A stretch of DNA of 64,000 nucleotides from Micromonospora citrea (lineage in GTDB: Bacteria; Actinomycetota; Actinomycetes; Mycobacteriales; Micromonosporaceae). Each line of letters starts with the position of its first letter. Within the stretch, counting starts at the first letter, position 1. The translations under genes were made by a program, and so were the position numbers. The DNA lies in contig NZ_FMHZ01000002.1 of NCBI RefSeq assembly GCF_900090315.1, positions 966,001-1,030,000 of the forward strand, read 5' to 3'. Positions 1 to 7,776 of this stretch are shown piece by piece. Under the pieces are notes generated by a model, which was given only the letters and a program-made list of their open reading frames with translations, had not been told where the DNA came from and ran no database searches.

Positions 1-2
1 CG

Positions 3-428
3 GCCCCGTTCCGCGACGGCGGCCGGACGTACGCCACCGCCGAGCACTGGATGATGTGGCACAAGGCGATGCTGTTCGGCGACACCGAGATCGCCGGGCA
101 GATCCTCTCCGCCGGGCATCCGCACCGCGCCAAGGCGCTCGGCCGCCGCGTGCGGGACTTCGACGAGGCGACCTGGGCGGCCCGGCGCTACGACATCGTG
201 GTGGCCGGCAGCGTCGCCAAGTTCGGCCAGCACGACGACCTGCGGGCGTTCCTGCTGGCCACCGGCGGGCGGGTGCTCGTGGAGGCCAGCCCGGTGGACG
301 CCGTCTGGGGCATCGGCCTGTCCGCCGACGACCCGCGCGCGGAGGATCCGCGAGCGTGGCCGGGCGCGAACCTGCTCGGCTTCGCCCTGATGGACGCCCG
401 CGACGCCCTGGGCACGGCCGGTCCGTGA
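3..428 (+). CDS. NADAR-family protein (YbiA/DUF1768-like N-glycosidase), 5' truncated by window edge
   Basis: Open from the first in-frame codon of the window, so the N-terminus is missing; 141 residues are visible against about 150-190 for the family. Visible family features are the YATAEHWMMWHKAMLFGD helix, HPHRAKALGRRVRDF, and the C-terminal WPGANLLGFALMDARD. Family members cleave N-glycosidic bonds in riboflavin precursors (YbiA) and, in more recent work, ADP-ribosyl nucleic acid or NAD-like substrates. It sits 61 bp before a NUDIX hydrolase on the same strand and near kptA, a context that fits ADP-ribose chemistry. The family call is firm; the substrate is inferred. Confidence 0.85.
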   Translation, partial: APFRDGGRTYATAEHWMMWHKAMLFGDTEIAGQILSAGHPHRAKALGRRVRDFDEATWAARRYDIVVAGSVAKFGQHDDLRAFLLATGGRVLVEASPVDAVWGIGLSADDPRAEDPRAWPGANLLGFALMDARDALGTAGP

Positions 429-489
429 GAGGCCGGCGTTGCCGCACGCCTCGGGCGGCACCCGCACTGGCCGGGTAACGTGCTGCGGC

Positions 490-1002
490 ATGACGGCCGT
501 CGCGCACTCCCACTGCTCGTTCTGCGGCACGGCGTACCCGGCGGCTGCCGGATGGCCGCGGGTCTGCGCCGCCTGCGGGGAGACCGTCTGGCGCAACCCG
601 CTGCCCGTCGCGGTGGCGGTGCTGCCGGTCCGCACGGCGACGGGCCTCGGCGTGGTCGTCGTCCGCCGGGACATCGAGCCGGCGCGCGGCCTGCTCGCGC
701 TGCCGGGCGGCTTCATCGAGTACGGCGAGGAGTGGCAGGACGCCCTCGTCAGGGAGCTGCGGGAGGAGACCGGCCTGCGCGCCGACGCCGCCGACGCCCG
801 GCTCTTCGCGGTGCACAGCGCCCCGGCCGGCGGCACGATGATGATCTTCGGTGTGCTGCCCGAGCGGCGGGCCGACGAGCTGCCGCCCTCGGCGCCGACC
901 GAGGAGGCGACCGAGTGGCTGGTGCTCACCGAGCCGACGGAGCTGGCGTTCTCCACCCACACCCGGGTGCTCGCCGACTTCCTCGCCCAGCACCCCGGCT
1001 GA
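490..1002 (+). CDS. NUDIX hydrolase with N-terminal zinc ribbon
   Basis: 170 residues. An N-terminal treble of CxxC pairs (HCSFCG and RVCAACG, about residues 7-30) makes a zinc ribbon, as in ADP-ribose or NADH pyrophosphatase-like members. The Nudix box is complete around residues 76-99 (GGFIEYGEEWQ, then RELREETGL), with the catalytic glutamates of REExEExG type present. It probably hydrolyses a nucleoside diphosphate linked to another moiety; ADP-ribose or NADH are candidates from the zinc ribbon and the NADAR neighbour. ATG 490 is chosen because the zinc ribbon begins just after it; upstream in-frame codons add only non-conserved residues. It ends 10 bp before the convergent kptA. Confidence 0.88.
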   Translation: MTAVAHSHCSFCGTAYPAAAGWPRVCAACGETVWRNPLPVAVAVLPVRTATGLGVVVVRRDIEPARGLLALPGGFIEYGEEWQDALVRELREETGLRADAADARLFAVHSAPAGGTMMIFGVLPERRADELPPSAPTEEATEWLVLTEPTELAFSTHTRVLADFLAQHPG

Positions 1003-1012
1003 ACCCGGTCGC

Positions 1013-1537
1013 TCAGGTCCCGAGGTGGCGGGCGGGAACCTCGTCGGTGAGCCAGACGCCGTTGGCGCTGCGGTAGAACTCGTGGCCGTCGCGCGCCATC
1101 GCCGCCGCGTCCACGGTCAGGATCACCACCCCGCCCCGCCGACGGGCGCCCACCTGCCTCGCGGTCGCCACGTCCGGTGACAGGTGGACGTGGTGCCGGC
1201 CGCCCCGGTGCAGGCCGACGGCGCGGATGGAGTCGAGGGCGGCGCTGCTGGTGCCGTGGTAGAGCCGGGCCGGCGGCGGGCACGGCGTGAGCCCCAGGTC
1301 GACCGGGATGGTGTGCCCCTGGTTGGCCCGGATCCGCTCGACGCCGTCGGGGCCGCTCTCGACGGCGAAGCGCTGCTTGTCGTTGCCGGCCACGACGGCG
1401 TCCAGGTCGGCGCGGTCGATCCGCAGCGCGGCGAGCAGGTCGTCGACCGGCACCCAGCCGGCCCGGTCGGGCACGAGACCGAACCGGGCCGGCTGGTGCC
1501 GCAACGCCAGGGACATCCGCTTGCTGAGCCCCACCAT
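1013..1537 (-). CDS. kptA: RNA 2'-phosphotransferase Tpt1/KptA
   Basis: 174 residues, typical for KptA. The family transfers an RNA 2'-phosphate to NAD+, releasing nicotinamide and ADP-ribose 1'',2''-cyclic phosphate; bacterial homologues can also ADP-ribosylate RNA ends. Conserved elements are LSKRMSLALRHQP at the N-terminus (catalytic Arg-His), KQRFAVE, RANQGHT, LYHGTS and HVHLSPD, which carry the Arg-His-Arg-Arg set binding NAD and phosphate. ATG 1537 begins right before the conserved helix; an in-frame GTG at 1552 is possible. Bacteria lack the tRNA splicing pathway that makes 2'-phosphates, so the natural role is uncertain. It converges on the NUDIX gene. Confidence 0.92.
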   Translation of the reverse strand: MVGLSKRMSLALRHQPARFGLVPDRAGWVPVDDLLAALRIDRADLDAVVAGNDKQRFAVESGPDGVERIRANQGHTIPVDLGLTPCPPPARLYHGTSSAALDSIRAVGLHRGGRHHVHLSPDVATARQVGARRRGGVVILTVDAAAMARDGHEFYRSANGVWLTDEVPARHLGT

Positions 1538-1739
1538 CGCCCGATGATCCACGCCCCGGAGTCTGCCTTCCGCGGGTGGTCCACGCCATCCGATTCGACG
1601 ACCCGCCGCCGTACGCCCGGCGTGATCCGCCGGGCCCCGGGGCAACGTCAGTGGCTGCACCTGGATTCGCTGTTCGATCCGGACCCGGACGGCAGCGCCA
1701 GGATTTCGCGGGCGTTGGCAGTCCGCAGGGCACGGGCGG

Positions 1740-3695
1740 TCAGCGGGGCAGGGCGTCGTCGGCTGCCGGGGAGCCGGCGAGGTACCCGCTGGCCTGCAGC
1801 TCGAACAGCTCCCGGTAGAGACCGCCGGCCGACATCAACTCGTCGTGGGTGCCGTGCTGCACGAGGCGTCCCCGCTCCATCACGAAGATCTGGTCGGCGT
1901 GCCGGACGTTGGCCAGCCGGTGGGTGATCAGCACGACGGCCCGGTCGGGACGGCGGCGCAGGTGCTGGAAGAGCGCGTGTTCGGCGCGCGCGTCGAGCGC
2001 GGCCGACGGCTCGTCGCAGATCAGCAGGGCCGCGTCCCGGTAGAGCCCGCGGGCGGCCACGAGCCGCTGCCACTGCCCGCCCGAGAGGTCATGGCCGTCC
2101 TTGAACTCGCGGTCCAGGAGGGTGTCGTACCCGAAGGGCAGGTCGACGATCATGTCGTGCGCGGCCGCCGCCTGCGCGGCGTCGTGCACGCTGGGCCCCG
2201 GCCGCTCGGGCGAGCGGTCGTGCCGCCCGATGCGGATGTTCTGCCGGGCGGTGAACGGGAACTTCCACCAGTCCTGCGTCATCACCGCCACCTGCCCGCC
2301 GGTGTCCCGGGGATCCAGCTCGCGCGCGTCCACCCCGTCCCAGCGGACGGTGCCGCCGGTCGGCCGGTAGAGCCCAGCGACGAGCTTGGCCAGGGTCGTC
2401 TTGCCGGAGCCGTTCTCGCCGACGAGGGCGACCACCTGGCCGCGCCGCACCGTGAGGCTGACCTCGTCGACGGCGGGGCGGTCGGTGTCCGGGTAGCGCA
2501 GGCTCACCCGGTCCAGCTCGATCTCGTCGAACCCGTCGACCGCCCGACCGCCCCCGGTCGGCACGCGCTCCCGGGCGCGGTCGAGGAAGTCGCGGTAGTC
2601 CTGGTAGTAGAGGGCGTCCTCGTAGAGCGAGTTGGTCGCCAGGATCGCGACGCCGAGGCTGGTGCGGGCGGACTGGAGGGCGAACAGCGCGGTCGCGGCG
2701 GCCGCCAGCGCGACCATCCCGTTCAGCAGCAGCACGGCGAGGACCGCGTAGACGCCGAAGGTGGCGAGGCCCGCGGCGGACGCGCCGAAGAGCCGGGTGG
2801 TGGTCTGGGCGCGCACCAGCCGCAGGTGGGCGCGGGTCTCGACCGCCATCATGGTGCGGTACTCGGCGAGCAGGTAGTCGCGCATCTGGTACGACCGGAC
2901 CTCGGCGGCGGTGTGCCGGTTGGCCATCAGCTGGGCCAGCATCCGCATCCGCCGCTGGCGGGTGATCCGGGCCAGCATGGCGAGGTACTGCCGGCGGGCG
3001 ACCCGCACGGCGGTGGCCGCCTGCGGCAGGGCCGCGAGGAGCAGGCAGGGCAGCAGCACCGGCTGGATCACCGTCACGGCCACGGCGGTGGCGAGCATCC
3101 CCACCACCCCGGTGACGAGGTTGACGGTGTGGTCGACGATGTAGGCCGCCTCGCCCATGCCCCGGTCCCGCGCCCGGTCCATCTCCTCGGCGAAGCCGGC
3201 GTCGTCGAACGCGGCCAGGTCGACCGCCGTGGTGGCCTGGAAGAGCCGCAGCTCGACCTCGTAGTTGATCTGCGGGGTCAGCCGCGCCTGCGCCCAGCCG
3301 GCCGCGATCGTCAGCCCACCCTTGGCGGCCACGGCCGCCGCCGCCACGGTGAGCGCCGGCAGCGCGGCGCGGACCCGGTCCGGTGTGGGCCCGGCGGCGA
3401 ACAGCTCGCGCAGGACGCCGGTGGTGGCGAGCAGCCCGAAGGTGGTCATCACCCCGGCGCCGATGTTCAGGCCGATGGAGGCGACGGTGTCCCGGCGGCT
3501 GGTGGCCCAGGCCAGGGCGACCGCTTCGCGGACCAGCCGGGGCAGCCGGCGGGCGACCGCCCAGAAGCTGGTGTGGGCGAACTCGTGGGCGTGGTGCATC
3601 CAGTCGGCGTCGTCCAGCTCCGGCAGGAGCCCGGCGTCGGCGTCCGGCGGGCCGTCCTCCCCGGACGGTCGGCGTTGGCGGGTCATCGACTCCAC
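1740..3695 (-). CDS. ABC transporter, fused permease and ATPase (half-exporter)
   Basis: 651 residues with the exporter layout: a membrane domain (roughly residues 60-360, about six hydrophobic segments) and a C-terminal nucleotide-binding domain from about 390. Walker A is GENGSGKTT, the signature LSGGQWQR, Walker B ALLICDEPSAALDA, and the H-loop is ITHRLANV. No partner half-transporter is adjacent, so a homodimer is likely. GTG 3695 is preferred because GAGGAG lies 5 nt upstream; ATG 3686 is the alternative. The substrate cannot be read from sequence; an aromatic-rich N-terminus and the lack of a peptidase domain do not point to any class. A 202-bp gap separates it from kptA. Confidence 0.9.
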   Translation of the reverse strand: MESMTRQRRPSGEDGPPDADAGLLPELDDADWMHHAHEFAHTSFWAVARRLPRLVREAVALAWATSRRDTVASIGLNIGAGVMTTFGLLATTGVLRELFAAGPTPDRVRAALPALTVAAAAVAAKGGLTIAAGWAQARLTPQINYEVELRLFQATTAVDLAAFDDAGFAEEMDRARDRGMGEAAYIVDHTVNLVTGVVGMLATAVAVTVIQPVLLPCLLLAALPQAATAVRVARRQYLAMLARITRQRRMRMLAQLMANRHTAAEVRSYQMRDYLLAEYRTMMAVETRAHLRLVRAQTTTRLFGASAAGLATFGVYAVLAVLLLNGMVALAAAATALFALQSARTSLGVAILATNSLYEDALYYQDYRDFLDRARERVPTGGGRAVDGFDEIELDRVSLRYPDTDRPAVDEVSLTVRRGQVVALVGENGSGKTTLAKLVAGLYRPTGGTVRWDGVDARELDPRDTGGQVAVMTQDWWKFPFTARQNIRIGRHDRSPERPGPSVHDAAQAAAAHDMIVDLPFGYDTLLDREFKDGHDLSGGQWQRLVAARGLYRDAALLICDEPSAALDARAEHALFQHLRRRPDRAVVLITHRLANVRHADQIFVMERGRLVQHGTHDELMSAGGLYRELFELQASGYLAGSPAADDALPR

Positions 3696-3936
3696 GGGCG
3701 CTCCTCGGGGCGCGGCGACAACCGGACGCCCCGCCGGGCGGAGTGGCCGTGACGCGTCCGACCAGCGAGGACGGCCCCGAGACTACTTCCTGCGACCGAT
3801 CGATGTCTCCACGTGAGCGGCGTGTCGAACGGGCGTGCTAACGGCGTGTCGCCGGGATCGGCCCGGGGCCGACCCCGCGGCCGGCCACCCCGGCACCCCG
3901 CGCCGGCCGTCCCGGCATCCCGGCCGGTCAGCCGGG

Positions 3937-4106
3937 CGACCGGAATGGCTGGGCAACCGGAATGGCTGGGCAACCGGAATGGCCGGGCAACCGGAATGGC
4001 CGGGCAACCGGAATGACCGGGCAACCGGAATGACCGGGCAACCGGAATGACCGGGCAACCGGAATGACCGGGCAACCGGAATAACCGGGCGACCGGAATA
4101 ACCGGA
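3937..4106. repeat. 17-bp tandem minisatellite, ten copies
   Basis: Ten copies of a 17-bp unit, consensus GGGCAACCGGAATGRCC, start at 3937 and recur every 17 bp to 4090, followed by degenerate copies to about 4135. It occupies the gap between the ABC exporter and the ridA-like gene. The remainder of the 3696-3936 gap shows no gene. Because 17 is not a multiple of three, all frames stay open and give artificial 17-residue repeats, which should not be annotated as proteins. Confidence 0.95.
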
Positions 4107-4153
4107 ATGGCCCGGACATCGGGATGGCCGGGACAGCCGAGGATCGCGCCGGG

Positions 4154-4576
4154 TCAGGTGCGGGGCGGCGGGCCGGAGACGGCGGCGGTCACCTCCACCT
4201 CGATCAGCGCGCCCGGCAGGAAGAGCCGGTTCACCTCCACCGTCGTGCTTGCGGGCGGGGGCGTGGCGGTGAACAGGCGACGTCGGACCGACGCGTAACC
4301 GGGCAGGTCACCGAGGTCGGTCATGAACGTGCGGATGTGCAGCACGTCGGCCGGTTCCGCCCCGTGGGCGGCCAGCACGCCGCCGACGATATCGAAGATC
4401 CGTTCGGACTGGGCGACGATGTCGCCCGGCCCGACCAGCCGGCCGTGGTCGTCGACGGCGACCTGGCCGGCGAGCACGAGCAGGGCGCCGCCCGGCAGGT
4501 CGAGCCGGGCCACGTGGGCGAACCGGTCGCCGAACGGCGCGGCGACGGTCGGCGGGTTGTCGAGGGTCAGGTTCAC
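4154..4576 (-). CDS. RidA/YjgF/YER057c/UK114 family protein
   Basis: 140 residues. RidA proteins are small trimeric cytosolic enzymes, the best known being deaminases of reactive enamine/imine intermediates. Visible: LVLAGQVAVDDHGRLVGPGDIVAQSERIF, a typical RidA core, DVLHIRTFMTDL and a C-terminal VEVNRLFLPGALIEVEVTA (PxxxxEVE pattern). The substrate-binding arginine expected in canonical RidA (R105) is not obvious, so this may be a divergent subgroup. The GTG start overlaps the stop of the upstream dehydrogenase (GTGA), indicating translational coupling and a shared pathway. Confidence 0.85.
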   Translation of the reverse strand: MNLTLDNPPTVAAPFGDRFAHVARLDLPGGALLVLAGQVAVDDHGRLVGPGDIVAQSERIFDIVGGVLAAHGAEPADVLHIRTFMTDLGDLPGYASVRRRLFTATPPPASTTVEVNRLFLPGALIEVEVTAAVSGPPPRT

Positions 4577-5394
4577 GGGCGCTCCCGGGTCACGAGGGTG
4601 GCGATGTCGGAGGTGGGCTCGGGGGCGGCGGCCAGCGCGGCGCGGGTGGCCCGGACCAGCGGCGCCGCGACGGCGCCGAGCGCGTCGCGGGCCAGGTCGA
4701 GGTCCTTGCCGGCCAGGGCGACCGGGAAGTCGGCGTCGGGGGCGGTGGCCCGCCCGAGCACACCGCCCAGCGGGCCGTCGGCCAGGGCGTCGAGTGCGGT
4801 GGTCCGGTCGACGCCGACGGCGCGGGCGACCGCGAGGGTGTCGGCGAGTCCGCCGACCGCGACCAGCAGCGCCGTGTTGAGCACGAGCTTCAGCGCGGCC
4901 CCGCTGCCGGTGGCGCCACAGTGGCGTACGGAGCCGAGCGCCTCCAGGACGGGGGTGACCCGGGCGACGGCGGCGTCGGCACCGCCGGCGAGCACCCGGA
5001 GCCGGCCGGAGCGGGCGGCGGCCACGCTCCCGCCCACCGGAGCGTCGACCAGGTGGACGGTGGCGGGCAGCCGCGCCGCGAGGTCGCGGACGGCGGCCGG
5101 GCCGATGGTGGACATCTCGACCAGGCAGGCGCCCGGCGGCAGCGCCCGGGCGGCGCCGGCCGGCCCGAACAGCACCGCGTCGACGGCTGCGGCGTCGGTG
5201 AGCATCGTGATGGCGACCTCGGCGGCGCGGGCGGCGTCGGCCGGCGTCCGGGCCACCGTCGCGCCGGCCTCCCCGAGCGGTGCGGCGCGGGCGGCGGTGC
5301 GGTTCCACACCGTCACCTGGTGACCGGCGTCGAGCAGGCGCAGGGCGATCGACGCCCCCATCCGTCCGACGCCGAGTACGGCGATCTTCGTCAT
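4573..5394 (-). CDS. NAD(P)-dependent beta-hydroxyacid dehydrogenase (6PGDH/3-hydroxyisobutyrate dehydrogenase family)
   Basis: 273 residues. N-terminal Rossmann motif GVGRMGASIALRLLDAGHQVTVWNR, then the substrate-binding stretch VDAPVGGSVAAARSG (canonical DAPVSGG) and the catalytic lysine region GSGAALKLVLNTAL. Family members oxidise 3-hydroxyisobutyrate, tartronate semialdehyde-type acids or imines. ATG 5394 directly precedes the beta strand and is 94 bp from the divergent LysR gene, with a LysR-type box between them; control by that regulator is the simplest inference. Substrate not assignable; an imine reductase role beside RidA is possible. Confidence 0.88.
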   Translation of the reverse strand: MTKIAVLGVGRMGASIALRLLDAGHQVTVWNRTAARAAPLGEAGATVARTPADAARAAEVAITMLTDAAAVDAVLFGPAGAARALPPGACLVEMSTIGPAAVRDLAARLPATVHLVDAPVGGSVAAARSGRLRVLAGGADAAVARVTPVLEALGSVRHCGATGSGAALKLVLNTALLVAVGGLADTLAVARAVGVDRTTALDALADGPLGGVLGRATAPDADFPVALAGKDLDLARDALGAVAAPLVRATRAALAAAPEPTSDIATLVTRERP

Positions 5395-5451
5395 GGCGGA
5401 AACGCTAGGCGGGACGGTGCCATGCGACCAACGAATCCTCACGATGGCTGA

Positions 5452-5468
5452 CATGCGATCGGCGCATG
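5452..5468. promoter_or_regulatory. LysR-type operator (T-N11-A inverted repeat)
   Basis: CATGCG-ATCGG-CGCATG is a perfect 6-bp inverted repeat with 5-nt spacer and contains the T-N11-A core (T5454, A5466) expected for LysR regulators. It lies 21 bp before the GTG start of the lysR gene and 58 bp before the divergent dehydrogenase. A half-site-like catgcg recurs at 5421. Function inferred from position and symmetry. Confidence 0.7.
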
Positions 5469-5488
5469 GCTGCGCGTACGCTCACCGG

Positions 5489-6382
5489 GTGCAACCGTTC
5501 TCCCTCGAGGTGTTCCGGACGGTGGCCCGGCAGGGGTCGATCACGGCGGCCGCCCGCGAGCTGCGCTACACGCAGTCGGCGGTCTCCCGGCAGATCGCGG
5601 CGCTGGAGGCCGACCTGGGAGTGGCGCTGTTCGACCGCCTCCCGCGCGGCGTCGCGCTGACCGAGCCGGGGCGGTGCCTGCTGCCGCACGCCGAGGCGGT
5701 GCTGGAGCGGTTGGCCACCGCGCACCGGGACCTCGACGCGCTGCGCGGGCTTGGCGGTGGGCGGCTACGGGTGGGCGCGTTCCCGACCGCGATGGCGGCC
5801 CTCGTGCCGCGCGCGCTGGCGGGCATCCGGGGCGCGCACCCGCGGGTGGCCCTGTCGGTGGTGGAGGGACGGACGCCGGAGCTGCTGGAACGACTACTCG
5901 GCGGCGACGCCGACGTGGCAGTGGTGAGCGCGCCGTCGGACCGGCCGCTGGACGCCGGCAGGTTCGACCTGCACCATCTGCTCGACGAGCGCCTGCTGGT
6001 CGCGGTCGCCCGGGACCACCCGCTGGCCCGGCGCCGCACGGTCCGCCTGGCGGAGCTGGTCGACGACCCGTTCATCGCCGGGTCGCCCGGCGGCGAGGAC
6101 CCGTTGATGCGGGCCACCATGCCGCCGGGATTCCGACCCCGGGTGGAGATCGTCGCGGCCGACTGGACCGGCAAGCTGGGCTGCGTGGCGGCCGGCCTCG
6201 GGGTCGCGCTGGTCCCCGCGCTGGCGATCCGGGCCGCCCCGGCCGACCTGGCCCTGCTGCGTCTGCACGCCGACGACGCGCCCGCCCGCCGGGTGTACGC
6301 GGCCACCGCCGCCGGCCGGCACCGCCCGCCGGCGGTCGCCCGGCTGCTCGACGGGTTGGCCGAGGAGGCCCGCCGGCTCTGA
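5489..6382 (+). CDS. LysR-family transcriptional regulator
   Basis: 297 residues, normal LTTR length. N-terminal winged HTH: FSLEVFRTVARQGSITAAARELRYTQSAVSRQIAALE, followed by a LysR_substrate domain from about residue 88 (GGRLRVGAFPTAMAALVPRAL). GTG 5489 is preferred over upstream ATGs because it places the HTH at the usual distance from the N-terminus and leaves the T-N11-A operator outside the coding region. It is divergent from the dehydrogenase/RidA pair and probably controls it in response to an unknown effector. Confidence 0.9.
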   Translation: MQPFSLEVFRTVARQGSITAAARELRYTQSAVSRQIAALEADLGVALFDRLPRGVALTEPGRCLLPHAEAVLERLATAHRDLDALRGLGGGRLRVGAFPTAMAALVPRALAGIRGAHPRVALSVVEGRTPELLERLLGGDADVAVVSAPSDRPLDAGRFDLHHLLDERLLVAVARDHPLARRRTVRLAELVDDPFIAGSPGGEDPLMRATMPPGFRPRVEIVAADWTGKLGCVAAGLGVALVPALAIRAAPADLALLRLHADDAPARRVYAATAAGRHRPPAVARLLDGLAEEARRL

Positions 6383-6454
6383 GCGGACGCGCGCCCGCTC
6401 GACGCGGGCGGCCACCGCCGCGACGTCGACCGCCGGGCGGATATCCTCCACGGG

Positions 6455-6949
6455 GTGAACCCGGCCCGGCAGACCGAGCGCAAGCTGATCGCCTCGAACA
6501 AGAAGGCGCGGCACGACTACACGATCCTCAAGACGTACGAGGCGGGCATCGTGCTGGCCGGCACCGAGGTCAAGTCGCTGCGCGAGGGCCGGGCGTCGCT
6601 CGTCGACGCGTTCGCCCAGGAACACGACGGCGAGCTCATGCTGCACGGCCTGCACATCGCCGAGTACGGCTTCGGCAGCTGGACCAACCACGCGCCGCGC
6701 CGCACCCGCAAGCTGCTGCTGCGGCGGGTGGAGATCGCCCGGATCCTGGAGAAGACCCGCGAGGGCGGGCTGACCCTGGTGCCGCTGTCGATGTACTTCG
6801 CGGGCGGTTGGGCGAAGGTCGAGCTGGCCCTGGCCAAGGGCAGGAAGTCGTACGACAAGCGGCAGGCGCTGGCCGAGCGGGACGCCGAACGGGAGATCGC
6901 CCGGGAGCTGGGCCGCCGCCTCAAGGGCCGCACCGCGCGGCGGAGCTGA
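6455..6949 (+). CDS. smpB: SsrA-binding protein SmpB
   Basis: 164 residues. SmpB binds tmRNA and delivers it to stalled ribosomes in trans-translation. Visible: [47 protein letters not shown] and the basic C-terminal tail ending [11 protein letters not shown], which enters the mRNA channel. The start is GTG. No tmRNA gene is seen in the window. Downstream to 7139 no gene is seen. Confidence 0.97.
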   Translation: MNPARQTERKLIASNKKARHDYTILKTYEAGIVLAGTEVKSLREGRASLVDAFAQEHDGELMLHGLHIAEYGFGSWTNHAPRRTRKLLLRRVEIARILEKTREGGLTLVPLSMYFAGGWAKVELALAKGRKSYDKRQALAERDAEREIARELGRRLKGRTARRS

Positions 6950-7097
6950 CCGCCACCCGGCGCGCTCACCGCCACCGTCGGGCCGGCCGTCGGCGTTCGC
7001 CCGGTCGACCCGCGTCGGTCACGCCGCGTGGTCACGGCGCGCCGGAGAGTCCTTGACGCCACGGGACCGACCATGGTCTGCTCTTCGCACGCCGGTG

Positions 7098-7114
7098 ATG
7101 ACAATCGTAGTCAT
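7098..7114. promoter_or_regulatory. Palindromic operator candidate before the 130-aa conserved gene
   Basis: ATGAC-AATCGTA-GTCAT is a perfect 5-bp inverted repeat inside an unusually AT-rich island (7097-7120) whose outer edges TGAT...ATCA are also symmetric. It resembles metal-regulator (Fur/Zur-type) boxes only loosely. It sits 26 bp upstream of a gene with a strong GGAGGAG ribosome site. Regulator unknown. Confidence 0.4.
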
Positions 7115-7139
7115 TATCAGAGAGCCGTGGAGGAGAAGC

Positions 7140-7532
7140 ATGTCCCTCACCGTCCCGCCCGCCCTGCTCGACGCCGCCGAGCGCGGCCCCGTCGACGACG
7201 CCGAGTTCGTCGCCTGCGTTCGCGACTCGCTGCCGTACGCGTGGCAGACCGTCAGCCGGGTGGCCGCCGAACTCGAGTCCAGCGGCGCCGACCACGCCGA
7301 CAACGTCATCCCGCCGCCCACCGAGGCCGAGCGCGGCCAGCTGCTGCGGGCGCTGGCCAGCGACGCCATCCGGGCCGGGCTGGAGCGGCACTTCCAGGTC
7401 AAGCTCGCCTTCCAGAACTGCCACCGGGTCGCGGCGTTCCGCCCGGCGGCCGTCGACTCCGACGCCTACCGGCGGTTCGTCTCCGCCCGGGGTCAGCTGC
7501 TCAACCAGTCCCCCGAGCTGCGCAACTGCTGA
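7140..7532 (+). CDS. Conserved actinobacterial protein of unknown function
   Basis: 130 residues, soluble, no signal peptide or membrane segment. I recognise it as a protein widely conserved in actinomycetes (motifs FVACVRDSLPYAWQ, ADNVIPPPTEAERGQLLRALASDAIR, FQNCHRVAAF, QLLNQSPELRNC) but know no function. The start ATG has a clear ribosome site, GGAGGAG, at 6-8 nt. Two invariant-looking cysteines (residue 25 region and the C-terminal residue) could be functional. It stands alone, with a candidate operator upstream and a strong hairpin downstream. Confidence 0.85.
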   Translation: MSLTVPPALLDAAERGPVDDAEFVACVRDSLPYAWQTVSRVAAELESSGADHADNVIPPPTEAERGQLLRALASDAIRAGLERHFQVKLAFQNCHRVAAFRPAAVDSDAYRRFVSARGQLLNQSPELRNC

Positions 7533-7545
7533 CACCGGCGTCGCG

Positions 7546-7590
7546 GCCGTCGGGCGGGACGGCACGACGGTGCCCGCCCCGCCCGACGGC
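7546..7590 (+). terminator. Stem-loop terminator candidate
   Basis: A 13-bp perfect GC-rich stem (7546-7558 with 7578-7590) with a 19-nt loop that itself can form a short inner hairpin, 13 bp after the stop at 7532. No U-run follows, as is common in actinomycetes. Confidence 0.6.
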
Positions 7591-7776
7591 GCGACGCGGT
7601 GCCCGCCCGCTCGGCGGTGACGTCCTACCTGGCCGCCGCGCCCGGTCGCCGCCTGGAGTGCCCCCGCCCGCTCGCGTACCGCAGATGCCCGGCCTGGCGG
7701 GTGGCAGCCTTGGGCAGCCGCGAGGGCCGGGGCGGCGCACGCCTCGCATCCGCGCCGACGCTAGGGTGACCCGGTG

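Noticed and set aside
1845..3752. 635-residue + strand frame
   Set aside because: Antisense shadow of the ABC exporter; no recognisable fold.
3937..4106. CRISPR array
   Set aside because: Units are contiguous with no spacers, and no cas genes are present.
3683..4119. Repeat proteins GHSGCPVIPVARSFRLP in several frames
   Set aside because: Artefact of the 17-bp repeat, which keeps all frames open; no start with a ribosome site and the same peptide in three frames.
7500..7776. Molybdenum-cofactor riboswitch before modABC
   Set aside because: Only one GC-rich hairpin that fits a terminator of the preceding gene; no Moco-motif core was seen.
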